From: Hyphomicrobiales bacterium
GTDB taxonomy: Bacteria; Pseudomonadota; Alphaproteobacteria; Rhizobiales; NORP267
Assembly: GCA_030688605.1 (NCBI GenBank)
Contig: JAUYJB010000015.1
Location: 1-54,850, forward strand
Length of the DNA stretch: 54,850 bases
Direction: 5' to 3'
Positions 11,230 through 19,451 of the stretch are shown here, in pieces. Made by a program: the position numbers and the translations under genes. Positions within the stretch are counted from its first letter, which is position 1. Each line of letters starts with the position of its first letter. The notes beneath the pieces were generated by a model that had not been told where the DNA came from, ran no database searches, and saw only the letters and a program-made list of their open reading frames with translations.

Positions 11230-12238
11230 TCAGGCCGCGATTGACGACGGTCTCGGCGATCTGCACCGTGTTGAGCGCCGCGCCCTTGCGCAGATTGTCG
11301 GAGACGACCCAGATGTTCAGGCCGTGCTTGACGGTCTCGTCCTCGCGGATGCGGGAGATGAAGGTGGCATAGTCGCCGACGCATTCGACCGGCGTCACAT
11401 AGCCGCCATTCTCGCGCTTGTCGATGACGAGACAGCCCGGCGCCTCGCGCAATACGTCGCGCGCCTTGTCCGCGGTGATCGGCTTCTCGAACTCGATATT
11501 GACGGCCTCCGAATGGCCGACAAAGACCGGCACCCGCACGCAGGTCGCGGTGAGCTTGATCTTGGGGTCCAGGATCTTGTGGGTCTCGGCGACCATCTTC
11601 CACTCTTCCCTGGTCGACCCGTCCTCCATGAACACGTCGATATGGGGAATGACGTTGAAGGCGATCTGCTTGGTGAACTTCTTCGCTTCCGGCATGTCGG
11701 TGACGAAGATGCCGCGGGTCTGCGTCCACAATTCGTCCATCGCCTCCTTGCCGGCGCCGGAGACCGACTGGTAGGTGGCGACCACCACGCGCTTGATCCT
11801 GGCCAAATCGTGCAGCGGCTTCAGCGCCACCACGAGCTGGGCGGTTGAGCAGTTCGGATTGGCGATGATGTTCTTCTTGGGGAAGCCGGCGACGGCGTCA
11901 GGATTGACCTCGGGCACCACCAGCGGAACGTCGGGGTCGTAGCGCCAGGCCGATGAATTGTCGATCACCAGGCATCCGGCCTTGCCGATCCTGGGCGACC
12001 ATTCCTTCGAGATCGCGCCGCCGGCCGACATCAGACAGAAATCGACGCCCGAGAAGTCGAACTGCTCCAGGTCGCGGCACTTCAGCCTCCGCTCGCCGAA
12101 GGAGACCTCGGTGCCGAGCGAACGGCGCGAGGCGACGGCATGGACCTCGTCGGCGGGGAATTTCCGCTCGGCCAGGATGTTCAGCATCTCGCGGCCGACA
12201 TTGCCGGTCGCGCCGACCACGGCGACCTTGTAACCCAT
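11210..12238 (-). CDS. asd: aspartate-semialdehyde dehydrogenase
   Basis: Asd reduces aspartyl-phosphate to aspartate semialdehyde with NADPH, the branch point to lysine, diaminopimelate, threonine and methionine. The 342-residue protein has the nucleotide loop GATGNVGREM (9-18), the nucleophile Cys130 in NPNCST, the substrate-binding YQSVSGAG and the general-base His in VGHSEAVN. Length is typical. It is a single-gene unit; leuB, leuD and the Asd gene are often near each other in Rhizobiales. Confidence 0.97.
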   Translation of the reverse strand: MGYKVAVVGATGNVGREMLNILAERKFPADEVHAVASRRSLGTEVSFGERRLKCRDLEQFDFSGVDFCLMSAGGAISKEWSPRIGKAGCLVIDNSSAWRYDPDVPLVVPEVNPDAVAGFPKKNIIANPNCSTAQLVVALKPLHDLARIKRVVVATYQSVSGAGKEAMDELWTQTRGIFVTDMPEAKKFTKQIAFNVIPHIDVFMEDGSTREEWKMVAETHKILDPKIKLTATCVRVPVFVGHSEAVNIEFEKPITADKARDVLREAPGCLVIDKRENGGYVTPVECVGDYATFISRIREDETVKHGLNIWVVSDNLRKGAALNTVQIAETVVNRGLIKQKAA

Positions 12239-12464
12239 GACGAATTCTCCTCGGGGTGCGGCGTGTTGCGCGGCTTCCTAGAGCCTCATCGTTCCGGAAA
12301 TGTCAAGCCAGACTAAATGTCGCGCGCGGCCGGCGCACCCTGCCGCTTGCCTCGGCACCGGCTGCTCCCGCTCGCCAAAGCGTGATTTGGTCGCCGCTCC
12401 GGGCGCATTATATTGCGTCTGTCAATGGCGCCGGAAGCCGTCGCCGGTCGAAGGAGGACCTGAC

Positions 12465-12851
12465 ATGCGCATTCACCACCTGAGCCGCCGGGTCATCCTG
12501 TCAGGCTTAGCCCTCGCGCTGCTTGCCCCCGCCGCCGCCGCCCACCACGGCTGGGCCTGGACCGAGGACGAGCCGTTCAAGCTGACGGGCGTCATCGAGC
12601 ACATCTATATCGGCAACCCGCACGTCACGCTGAAGGTGCGCGCCGGGGACGGGGTCTGGGACGTGGATCTCGCGCCGCTGTCGCGCTCGTTGCGCGCCGG
12701 CTTCAACGAGGACGCGGCCAAAATCGGCGACGAAGCGACGTTGATCGGCTTCCGGGCGCGCGATCACGGCCAGCTGCGCATGAAGGCGGCGCGCGTCGTC
12801 GTGAACGGCAAGACCTACGACGTCTATCCCGATCGCGTCCCGAGCATCTGA
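12465..12851 (+). CDS. DUF6152-type secreted protein
   Basis: The 128-residue protein has a clear signal sequence (RRVILSGLALALLAPAAAA, cleavage likely just before HHGWAW). The mature start HHGWAWTEDEPFKLTGVIEH is the hallmark of the DUF6152 family: two histidines directly after cleavage, then an OB-like beta-rich domain with NPHVTLKV. The paired N-terminal histidines could bind metal, but the role is not established. The start at 12465 follows a strong AAGGAGGA. The next gene, 14 bases on, encodes a small membrane protein, and the two are often neighbours. Confidence 0.85.
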   Translation: MRIHHLSRRVILSGLALALLAPAAAAHHGWAWTEDEPFKLTGVIEHIYIGNPHVTLKVRAGDGVWDVDLAPLSRSLRAGFNEDAAKIGDEATLIGFRARDHGQLRMKAARVVVNGKTYDVYPDRVPSI

Positions 12852-12865
12852 GGCTCGGGGCGGCA

Positions 12866-13342
12866 ATGCTGACGGAATGGCTGACGGCGCTGCACGATTG
12901 GGACGTGGCGGCGCTCGTTCGTCGCTCCGTCTACATCTACCCGTTCGTCAACGCCGGGCACATTTTCTCCCTGACGCTTCTGATCGGCGGGATCCTTCCC
13001 GCCGATCTTAGACTGCTCGGTCTGTTTCAGGGCGTGGCGGCCGGCCCATTCATCCGCCTGATGACGGCGATTTCCGCCACCGGGCTGACATTCGCCATCG
13101 CCACGGGTTTTTTCCTGTTTTCGGTGCAGCCGCTTGAATATGCCGGCAACCCGGCCTTCCTGACCAAGATATCGCTGGTCGCGCTCGGTGCGATCCATGC
13201 GCTCGCCATCCGGTTCACCCCCGCCTGGCGGACGGCGATCACAGGCGGAAATGTCGCGCCGGGGCTCAAATTTTCGGCAGCGCTGTCGATGGCGATCTGG
13301 ATTACGGCGCTGCTTGCCGGGCGATGGATCGCCTTCCTCTAA
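12866..13342 (+). CDS. small multispanning membrane protein (DUF6644-like)
   Basis: The 158-residue protein has four hydrophobic stretches, at about 22-48, 62-86, 102-118 and 132-156. Conserved-looking histidines lie in NAGHIFSLTLL and GAIHALAIR, in positions that could bind haem or copper, as in short cytochrome-b-like proteins; this is inference. I assign it to the DUF6644/DUF2214-like group with moderate confidence. It follows the DUF6152 gene by 14 bases and is presumably cotranscribed. Its TAA stop abuts the repeat half-site that also supplies the stop of the convergent gene at 13350. Confidence 0.75.
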   Translation: MLTEWLTALHDWDVAALVRRSVYIYPFVNAGHIFSLTLLIGGILPADLRLLGLFQGVAAGPFIRLMTAISATGLTFAIATGFFLFSVQPLEYAGNPAFLTKISLVALGAIHALAIRFTPAWRTAITGGNVAPGLKFSAALSMAIWITALLAGRWIAFL

Positions 13343-13349
13343 AGCCGCT

Positions 13350-13787
13350 CTAGGAGGAGCCGGCACCCCTCGTAAGCCAAGCCCGCGCCCGGTGAGCCGC
13401 CGCGAGGCCCACCGTGATTGCCTCCTCGCAGGCGGGGGTATCGCCACGGTCGAGCGCCGTGCGCGCATTGTCGAGCGATTCACGGGCGCGCGCCAGATTG
13501 GCCGAAAATCCCCAATCCGCCTTGTCTCCCGCAGCGGGTTGCGGCGTTTCGAACACGTCGAAGGCCTCGGCCGTGCGCGATTTCAGTGCCGGTTTTTCGA
13601 GCGTGATCAGCGTGTCGCCCGGCCCGAGCGGGGTGTTCGGATCGGCGGCGAGTGCACTGGCGTCGCCGATCAGCGTGACTTGCTTGGCAAGCAGGCCGAT
13701 TGATTCCGCGCAGCCCGCAAGGGCCGCGCCCGACGGGACAATGAGCATGAAGCAGCCGAGCCCCAAGGACGTGATGAGCCGGCGCAT
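13350..13787 (-). CDS. secreted hypothetical protein
   Basis: The 145-residue protein has a signal peptide (about 1-24, GCFMLIVPSGAALAG, cleavage before or near Cys26). The mature part is Ala-rich with segments DADPNT-like and LARARESLDNARTALDRGDT, the latter probably helical. Two cysteines remain in the mature protein (near the start and in PACEEAI), so a disulfide is possible. No family recognised. It faces the DUF6644-like gene tail to tail with 7 bases between stops; leuB ends 79 bases beyond its start. Confidence 0.6.
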   Translation of the reverse strand: MRRLITSLGLGCFMLIVPSGAALAGCAESIGLLAKQVTLIGDASALAADPNTPLGPGDTLITLEKPALKSRTAEAFDVFETPQPAAGDKADWGFSANLARARESLDNARTALDRGDTPACEEAITVGLAAAHRARAWLTRGAGSS

Positions 13788-13866
13788 GGGCCGATCCTCC
13801 CCTAATACGCGATCGCAGGATACCGTATTGCCGCCCGCCGCAAAAGAGGGACGCCGGGGCCGTCCA

Positions 13867-14979
13867 TCAGCCTGCGGCCTTTTCCATCGCCTTGAGGATG
13901 GCCGCGCCCATTTCGGCGGTGGAAACCTTCTTGCAGCCCTGTTGCATGATGTCGCTCGTGCGCAGGCTCTCCTCGAGCGCCTTGGCGATGGCCTTTTCGA
14001 TCAGGTCGGCGGTTTTGCCCTTGCCGAAGGAATATCTGAGCGCCATGGCGAAGGAGGCGATCATGGCGATCGGGTTGGCGAGGCCCTGGCCGGCGATGTC
14101 GGGGGCCGAGCCGTGCACCGGCTCGTACATCGCTCGCCTGCGGCCGGTCTTGGCGTCCGGCGCGCCGAGGGAGGCCGACGGCAGCATGCCCAGCGAGCCG
14201 GTCAACATGGCGGCGATGTCGGAGAGCACGTCGCCGAACAGGTTGTCGGTGACCATCACGTCGAACTGCTTCGGGTTGCGCACGAGCTGCATGGCGCAAT
14301 TGTCGGCGAGCATGTGCTCCAGCCTGACGTCAGGGTATTCGGCCGCGTGCACGCGGCTGACCACCTCGTGCCACAGCACGCCGGTCTTCATGACGTTGCG
14401 CTTTTCCACCGAGTGCACCAGATTGCCGCGGGTCCGGGCGAGGTCGAAGGCGACCCGCGCGATGCGCTCGATCTCGTAGGTATCGTAGACCTGGGTGTCG
14501 ACGGCGCGCTTCTGGCCGTTGCCGAGGTCGCGGATCTCCTTCGGCTCGCCGAAATAGACGCCGCCCGTCAACTCGCGGATGATCAGTATGTCGAGCCCCT
14601 CGACGATTTCCCGCTTCAGCGACGAGCCGTCGGCGAGGGCCGGATAGCAGATCGCCGGCCGCAGATTGGCGAACAGCTCGAGGTCCTTTCTGAGCCGCAG
14701 AAGACCGGCCTCGGGGCGCGCGTCATAGGGCACGTCGTTCCATTTCGGCCCGCCGACGGCGCCGAAGATGACGGCGTCGGCGGCAAGCGCCTTGGCCATC
14801 GCCTCGTCGGAGATCGCCTTGCCGTGCGCGTCGTAGGCGGCACCTCCGACCAGATCCTCCTCGGTCTTGAACCTGTCGGGGCCTGCGGCGTTGAGCCAGG
14901 CGACGATGCGCTCGACCTCGGCCATGACCTCCGGGCCGATGCCGTCGCCGGGAAGAAGAAGAAGATCGTAGGTCGCCAT
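13867..14979 (-). CDS. leuB: 3-isopropylmalate dehydrogenase
   Basis: LeuB oxidatively decarboxylates 3-isopropylmalate to 2-oxoisocaproate with NAD+ in leucine synthesis. The 370-residue protein starts [18 protein letters not shown], has the substrate loop [11 protein letters not shown], the metal site [17 protein letters not shown] and the NAD site [10 protein letters not shown]. The start at 14979 is fixed by homologues; the open frame above it runs antisense into the IS630 element and is not coding. leuD lies 1.65 kb upstream on the same strand, separated by the insertion sequence and a small membrane-protein gene. Confidence 0.97.
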   Translation of the reverse strand: MATYDLLLLPGDGIGPEVMAEVERIVAWLNAAGPDRFKTEEDLVGGAAYDAHGKAISDEAMAKALAADAVIFGAVGGPKWNDVPYDARPEAGLLRLRKDLELFANLRPAICYPALADGSSLKREIVEGLDILIIRELTGGVYFGEPKEIRDLGNGQKRAVDTQVYDTYEIERIARVAFDLARTRGNLVHSVEKRNVMKTGVLWHEVVSRVHAAEYPDVRLEHMLADNCAMQLVRNPKQFDVMVTDNLFGDVLSDIAAMLTGSLGMLPSASLGAPDAKTGRRRAMYEPVHGSAPDIAGQGLANPIAMIASFAMALRYSFGKGKTADLIEKAIAKALEESLRTSDIMQQGCKKVSTAEMGAAILKAMEKAAG

Positions 14980-15028
14980 GTGCCCGTCCCCGTTGGTCCG
15001 TTCCCTCCTAGCAAGCGGAGGATTGCTA

Positions 15029-16265
15029 GTCGCCCGCTTCAACCAATTTGAAAGGATTTGATGATTCGCTTTGGTCGCGGTTCGAGCGACGGAGGCGAAC
15101 ATGGCTGGAAAGGACATTGCGGTAAAGAAATATGTGGTGCGGCTGAGCGCGGAGGAACGCGAGCAACTCCAGGCGCTGATCCGAAAAGGCAAGGGGCCCG
15201 CGCAGCGGCTGCTGAAGGCGCGCATCCTGTTGAAGGCCGATGTCACGGACGCCGGCGAAGGCTGGAGTGACGCTCGGATCATCACGGCTCTCGATACCAG
15301 CGCCTCCATGGTCTACCGGGTGCGCAAGCAACTGGTGGAAGAGGGTTTTGCGGCGGTTCTGAGCCGCAAACAGCGCACAACGCCGGCGGTGGCGCGCATC
15401 TTCGACGGTGAGAAGGAAGCCAAGCTGATCGCCCTGGCCTGCTCCAAGCCTCCCAAGGGACGCGCGCGCTGGACCTTGCGACTGTTGGAGAACAAGGTCG
15501 TGGAACTCGGCATCGTCGAGCGCGCGAGCGACTCGACGATCGGACGCACGCTCAAAAAAACACGCTCAAGCCCCATCGCCGCCAGTGCTGGGTCATCCCG
15601 CCGAAGGCCAACAGCGCCTTCGTAGCGGCGATGGAAGACGTACTCGCCGTCTACACGCGGCCCCATGATCCCGACCGCCCGCTGGTCTGCCTGGACGAGA
15701 CCTCGAAGCAACTGATCGCCGAAACGCGGACGCCGATCGCGATGAAACCGGGGCGTCCGGCCCGGTTCGATTACGAGTACCAGCGCAACGGCACCGCCAA
15801 CCTGTTCATGCTATTCGCCCCGCTCGAAGGCTGGCGCCATGTCGAGGTCACCGATCGCCACACCGCCGTGGACTACGCTCGCGTCTTGAAAGACTTGGCC
15901 GATGTCCACTTCCCAGACGCCAAAACCATCGTTCTGGTCCAGGACAATCTCAACATCCACAGCAAGGCGTCACTCTACGAGGCCTTTCCAGCCGCCGAAG
16001 CCAGGCGCCTGGTTGAACGCTTCGAATGGCACTACACCCCAAAGCACGGTTCTTGGCTCAATCTCGCGGAGTCCGAACTCGGCGTCCTCTCCTCCCAATG
16101 TCTCGACCGCCGCATTCCCGATAAACAAACCCTCATCGAGGAAATCGCCGCCTGGGAGCACGATCGCAATGCCCATCACACCAAGTCCGACTGGCACTTC
16201 ACCACCAAAGACGCTCGCACTAAACTCAAGCATCTATACCCTTCAATCTGACTGAATCAGCCGAC
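15029..16265 (+). mobile_element. IS630-type insertion sequence, complete (1237 bp)
   Basis: The ends are imperfect inverted repeats of about 35 bp, beginning GTCGCCCGCTTCAACC at the left and GTCGGCTGATTCAGTC (complement) at the right, and both running to GATG. Each end is flanked by TA (15027-15028 and 16266-16267), the target duplication of the IS630/Tc1-mariner superfamily, here within CTAG. The element holds one transposase in two overlapping frames. It lies antisense to the leu genes, 49 bases upstream of the leuB start. Confidence 0.88.
15101..16251 (+). CDS. IS630 family transposase, two frames joined by a -1 shift
   Basis: The first frame (15101-15625) encodes the helix-turn-helix DNA-binding part: [40 protein letters not shown] and [15 protein letters not shown]. 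The second frame, open through 16251, encodes the catalytic core with all three DDE acids: [17 protein letters not shown] and [10 protein letters not shown]. At 15554-15560 a run of seven A lets the ribosome slip by -1, after which the expected family sequence [18 protein letters not shown] follows without a break. The start ATG at 15101 follows GGAGGCGAAC. The intact DDE core and fitting slip site suggest programmed frameshifting rather than decay, though a simple one-base mutation in the A run cannot be excluded. Confidence 0.85.
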
Positions 16266-16348
16266 TAGTCGCTTCAAGCGGTCCTGGCAAGGGACGGGTT
16301 CGGGCCTTGGGCGCCGACGGGGACCTTCATCTGAAAGCGCCGCCGGGC

Positions 16349-16612
16349 TCAGTCCTTGGCCGAGCTGCCGCCGCGGCCGAAGATATAGCCGGCGATGCCG
16401 CCGAGCAGCGTGGCGATGATCTCCTTGGAAAGCAGGCCGTAGACGGCGAGAAGGAACACCGTCGGCACGAACATGACGAGGCCGAAGGCCTGCAGCGTAT
16501 AGGAGCTCCAGCCCGGCTTGGAGTTGCGGTAGACGAGATAACCGCCGCCGGCCAGCATCAGCAGCGCGACGATCAGCGCGCCGACGGGAACAACAAACTC
16601 CGGGTAACTCAT
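16349..16612 (-). CDS. small inner-membrane hypothetical protein
   Basis: The 87-residue protein has three hydrophobic segments, at about 8-27, 40-60 and 64-78, and ends GYIFGRGGSSAKD. It starts 16 bases after the leuD stop and is preceded by AAGGA, so it is probably the second gene of the leuD transcript. I do not recognise the family. The glycine-rich last segment suggests a small pore- or scaffold-like membrane protein, but nothing firmer can be said. Confidence 0.7.
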   Translation of the reverse strand: MSYPEFVVPVGALIVALLMLAGGGYLVYRNSKPGWSSYTLQAFGLVMFVPTVFLLAVYGLLSKEIIATLLGGIAGYIFGRGGSSAKD

Positions 16613-16628
16613 TTGAGGCCATCCTTAC

Positions 16629-17234
16629 TCACAGCCAAGGCCGTGTTTCGCGCAGCTTCCTCTCGTGCGCCTCGATCGCCTGCGCCTTGTCCAGGGTCAG
16701 GCCGATATCGTCGAGGCCGTTGATGAGGCAGTGCTTCGTGAACGGGTCGATGTCGAAGGCGATGACGCCGCCGTCGGGCCCGCGGATTTCCTGGCTTTCC
16801 AGATCGACGGTGAGCGTCGCGTTGGCGCCGCGCGCGGCGTCGTCCAAGAGCTTGTCGATCTCCCGCCGCGGCAGGGTGACGAGCAGCATGCCGTTCTTGG
16901 CGCTGTTGGAATGGAAGATGTCGGCGAAGGACGGCGCGACGACGCAGCGGATGCCGAAGTCCAGAAGCGCCCAGGCGGCGTGCTCGCGGCTCGAGCCGCA
17001 GCCGAAATTCTCGCCGGCGATCAGGATCTTGGCGTTGCGGTAGGCGGGTTTGTTGAGGACGAAATCGGGATTCTCCGAGCCGTCGTCATGATAGCGCATC
17101 TCGGTGAACAGGCCCTTGCCGAGGCCGGTGCGGGCGATGGTCTTCAGATACTGCTTGGGAATGATCATGTCGGTGTCGACATTGATCATGTCGAGCGGCG
17201 CGGCGACGCCGGAAAGCGTGGTGAATTTTTCCAT
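16629..17234 (-). CDS. leuD: 3-isopropylmalate dehydratase small subunit
   Basis: LeuD is the small subunit of isopropylmalate isomerase and pairs with LeuC to convert 2- to 3-isopropylmalate. The 201-residue swivel-domain protein has [14 protein letters not shown], the substrate loop [13 protein letters not shown], and [15 protein letters not shown]. Start and length agree with the family. leuC is not in the window. Downstream on the same strand lie a small membrane-protein gene, the IS630 element and leuB. Confidence 0.97.
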   Translation of the reverse strand: MEKFTTLSGVAAPLDMINVDTDMIIPKQYLKTIARTGLGKGLFTEMRYHDDGSENPDFVLNKPAYRNAKILIAGENFGCGSSREHAAWALLDFGIRCVVAPSFADIFHSNSAKNGMLLVTLPRREIDKLLDDAARGANATLTVDLESQEIRGPDGGVIAFDIDPFTKHCLINGLDDIGLTLDKAQAIEAHERKLRETRPWL

Positions 17235-17308
17235 TCCGCAAGTTCTCCAGCCGAAACGGCCTCACGGCCCCTTGTCATGGCCGATCGGCAGCGCCGGGGT
17301 CAAGGGTC

Positions 17309-17412
17309 AAGAGCGAATTCCGTTCGAACTGAATCGGATTTCGCTTTTATCCCTTTGATTGAGCATGTTCTTTTCGCAAAACCGGTTCCCACTTTTGCGG
17401 AACATGCTCTAG
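17309..17412. repeat. composite palindromic repeat (AAAACCGGTTCCC core, copy B)
   Basis: A first inverted pair (AGAGCGAA and TTCGCTTTT, 17310-17346) is followed by a stronger one, GAGCATGTTC (17361) with GAACATGCTC (17400), enclosing CAAAACCGGTTCCCACTTTTG. The outer CTAG end gives the TAG stop of the zincin gene. The element lies in the leuD-zincin gap, upstream of leuD. Confidence 0.8.
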
Positions 17413-17837
17413 CCCGCCGCGAGCTCGATGCGCTCCATGTCGTCGTCGGAGAGGCCGAAATGATGGCCGATCTCGTGCACCAGCACATGGGTGACGACAC
17501 TGCCCAGGGACTCCTCGTGCTCGGCCCAATAGTCGAGGATCGGCCGCCGGTAGAGGCGGATCATGTTCGGCATCTCGCCGGAGAAGACGCTGCCCTTGTG
17601 GGCAAGGCCGATGCCGGCGAACAGCCCGAGCAGGTCGAATTCGGATTCAACGTCGAGCTCGTCGAGCACCTCGGCTGTGGGAAATTCCTCAACCCGAATG
17701 AGCAGGGCATCGCACAGGTTGCGAAACTCCTGCGGCAGCGCCGCATAGGCCTGCCGGGCCAGACGCTCCAATTCCTCCAGGCTCGGCGCCTCGAGACTTC
17801 CCCAGTCGGTCATTTGAACCCATCGGCTGACCGCCAT
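17409..17837 (-). CDS. small zincin-type metallopeptidase (COG3824-like)
   Basis: The 142-residue protein carries a minimal zincin site, HEIGHHFGLSDDDMERIE, near its C-terminus: two zinc-binding histidines, the catalytic Glu, and a downstream Asp as likely third ligand. Upstream, EFPTAEVLDELDVESEF and the NMIRLYRRPILDYW block fit the small metallopeptidase family found across alphaproteobacteria and actinobacteria. It is predicted cytoplasmic. The substrate is unknown. I start at 17837 because GGGAGAAG lies at SD distance; 17813 is possible. The stop codon is contributed by a repeat. Confidence 0.88.
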   Translation of the reverse strand: MAVSRWVQMTDWGSLEAPSLEELERLARQAYAALPQEFRNLCDALLIRVEEFPTAEVLDELDVESEFDLLGLFAGIGLAHKGSVFSGEMPNMIRLYRRPILDYWAEHEESLGSVVTHVLVHEIGHHFGLSDDDMERIELAAG

Positions 17838-17943
17838 GATCTTCTCCCTCGGGCCCCCCGGGGTAACGACAAAGCTCCAAAGCGACCGCAGGTCAAGCAG
17901 CGAGACCCGAAATCCCAAGTCGCGGCGGTATCTTCCGCGAAAG

Positions 17944-18201
17944 CTAGAGATAGGTGACGGCGAGATAATATGCGAGCACGAGCACCGCAATGAGCGATAG
18001 CGCGCGGCCGATGCGCCGTCCCCAGACCTCGATGCGTTCGGTGCTGTCGGCGTCGGCGGCGGTGAAGTGATCCCACGCACGCGCGACCACCCGCTTCACC
18101 GAACTCGAAAAGACCACCTCGGACTGCTCGCCGGCGCGCTCGAGGTCGCGCAGCGCCGCGCGCCGGCGCTCCGACTCCCGCTCCTCGCGACCCTGGCTCA
18201 T
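17944..18201 (-). CDS. small tail-anchored-like membrane protein
   Basis: The 85-residue product begins MSQGREERESERRRAALRDL, a very charged helix, and ends with a single hydrophobic segment, GRALSLIAVLVLAYYLAVTYL, at the extreme C-terminus. This is the topology of a tail-anchored membrane protein with the bulk in the cytoplasm. GGGGAGGA precedes the ATG at 18201; the open frame to 18255 lacks such a site. No family recognised. It lies 106 bases upstream of the zincin gene on the same strand. Confidence 0.6.
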   Translation of the reverse strand: MSQGREERESERRRAALRDLERAGEQSEVVFSSSVKRVVARAWDHFTAADADSTERIEVWGRRIGRALSLIAVLVLAYYLAVTYL

Positions 18202-18381
18202 GCCAGAAATCCTCCCCGCTACCTCATGCAACAGATTTCGTTCCGTTTCAAACAATCAACTTAATCAATGGGTTGCGGTGCAATCACGAAAAAAGATCGG
18301 ACCCGTTTGAACCGGCTCGGCGCTTTCGGCGTCTCACCATTGTCTTCGCACTTCGAACCCGCACCCCAAAGGAGTTGAACC

Positions 18382-18660
18382 ATGAGGAAGACCATCATCA
18401 CCCTGGCCACCGCCGCCGCCCTGTCGGTCGCGGCCATCGCGCCCACCGCCACCCCCGCCAGCGCCAGCCATGTCGGCTTCAGCCTCGGCATTCACGGCGA
18501 CGGCTTTTCGGTCGGCATCGGCACGCCGGGTTATTTCGGCGACCCCTTCTTCGGCCCGGCATTGCACAAGCACTGCACGAAGAAGTGGAAGAAGATCTGG
18601 ACGCCGGCCGGCCCGGTCTGGAAGAAGGTCAAAAACTGCTGGTTGCACGAGCACCACTGA
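18382..18660 (+). CDS. small secreted cationic protein
   Basis: The 92-residue protein has a typical Sec signal peptide ending PASAS (cleavage after about residue 29). The mature part has a Gly/Phe-rich first half (VGFSLGIHGDGFSVGIG) and a Lys/Trp-rich second half (HCTKKWKKIWTPAGPVWKK, then VKNCW), with two cysteines that could pair. It begins after a strong AAGGAG and is closed by an intrinsic terminator, so it is a complete single-gene unit. Similar Gly-rich secreted proteins are common in Rhizobiales, but I cannot assign a function. Confidence 0.75.
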   Translation: MRKTIITLATAAALSVAAIAPTATPASASHVGFSLGIHGDGFSVGIGTPGYFGDPFFGPALHKHCTKKWKKIWTPAGPVWKKVKNCWLHEHH

Positions 18661-18694
18661 GAACGGAATTTGTTCCTCCCTCGCCTCCGGCAAT

Positions 18695-18725
18695 ACCGGC
18701 CCCACGCTTTCGGGGCCGGTTTTTT
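18695..18725 (+). terminator. intrinsic terminator after the small secreted protein gene
   Basis: A perfect 9-bp stem, ACCGGCCCC with GGGGCCGGT, around the loop ACGCTTTC is followed directly by TTTTT. It lies 34 bases after the stop at 18660. The T tract touches the stop codon of the convergent cbiX-like gene. Confidence 0.9.
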
Positions 18726-19447
18726 CATGGTCCGACAAGCGCCCGCTCGATCAGGTCGAGAAGCGCCGGCTCCGACGCGATCGAAGGGCAAAGCGCGATG
18801 TCGCGGCGGCCGCTCCTGGCCACCGCCGCCGGCAGGTCCTCGCCGGCGTGCAGCCCATCGCCGGCGAACAGGCCGACGACCACCGCCGCCCCCGGCGCGC
18901 GGGGCAGCACATGGTCGAGAAACGGCTCCTCCTCGAGAAAGGCGACGTCAACCGAGGCGAAATCGGCGATCGCCGCGACCTTTTCCGCAATGGCGCGCGC
19001 GGCCTCGGCGGATTCACCGCTCTTCGAGGAACCGTGCGCGACGAGAAGGAGATGGGCCGCGGCACTCTCCTTTCCCGCCCGGTCCGCAGTCTGACGCGCC
19101 AGCCTCGCCACCAGGGCCGGAAGCTTCGGGTCGACGCCGAGGGGATCGAGAATGGTCGCCTGCCCTCGGCGGGCCGAACCGCCGAGCCGTTCGGGGATCG
19201 CCTCGCGGACATAATAGCCGTCGCTCATGAACAGCGGATAGACGGCAAACCGCTTTGCCGCGAACCGGGCCGCCGCCTGCTCGACGCGCGGCCGCGCGCG
19301 GAGGAAACCGACTTCGACCTGGGCGTAGCGCCCGCCTGACCGCATCCGCTCTGCGAGCGCATGGGCCAGGCGGTTTTCCGTGCTGCCGCCGCGCTCGCCA
19401 TGGGCAACGATCAAAAGTCCGGTTTGCTCTTCGCTCCGGCCGGTCAC
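18725..19447 (-). CDS. cbiX: CbiX-like sirohydrochlorin chelatase, two-half form
   Basis: CbiX proteins insert Co2+ (or, as SirB, Fe2+) into sirohydrochlorin. The 240-residue protein contains two related halves, each starting with the VAHG motif: LLIVAHGERGGS (His16) and LLLVAHGSSKSG (His138). The second half also has the second metal histidine, GDGLHAGEDLP (His200). In the first half the matching site reads SDGYYVREAIP, so Tyr79 replaces the usual histidine. Start is a GTG at 19447, only 4 bases after the stop of the USP-like gene, so the two are cotranscribed. The window's cobN operon uses the late-insertion (aerobic) pathway, so siroheme synthesis is an alternative role. Confidence 0.82.
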   Translation of the reverse strand: MTGRSEEQTGLLIVAHGERGGSTENRLAHALAERMRSGGRYAQVEVGFLRARPRVEQAAARFAAKRFAVYPLFMSDGYYVREAIPERLGGSARRGQATILDPLGVDPKLPALVARLARQTADRAGKESAAAHLLLVAHGSSKSGESAEAARAIAEKVAAIADFASVDVAFLEEEPFLDHVLPRAPGAAVVVGLFAGDGLHAGEDLPAAVARSGRRDIALCPSIASEPALLDLIERALVGP

Positions 19448-19451
19448 CGCT

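Noticed and set aside
14980-15309. Extended N-terminus for leuB
   Set aside because: The extra frame is antisense to the IS630 transposase; LeuB homologues begin at [13 protein letters not shown].
16257-16622. 121-codon minus frame after the IS630 element
   Set aside because: Out of frame with the small membrane protein in the same place, Arg-rich, and lacking a ribosome site.
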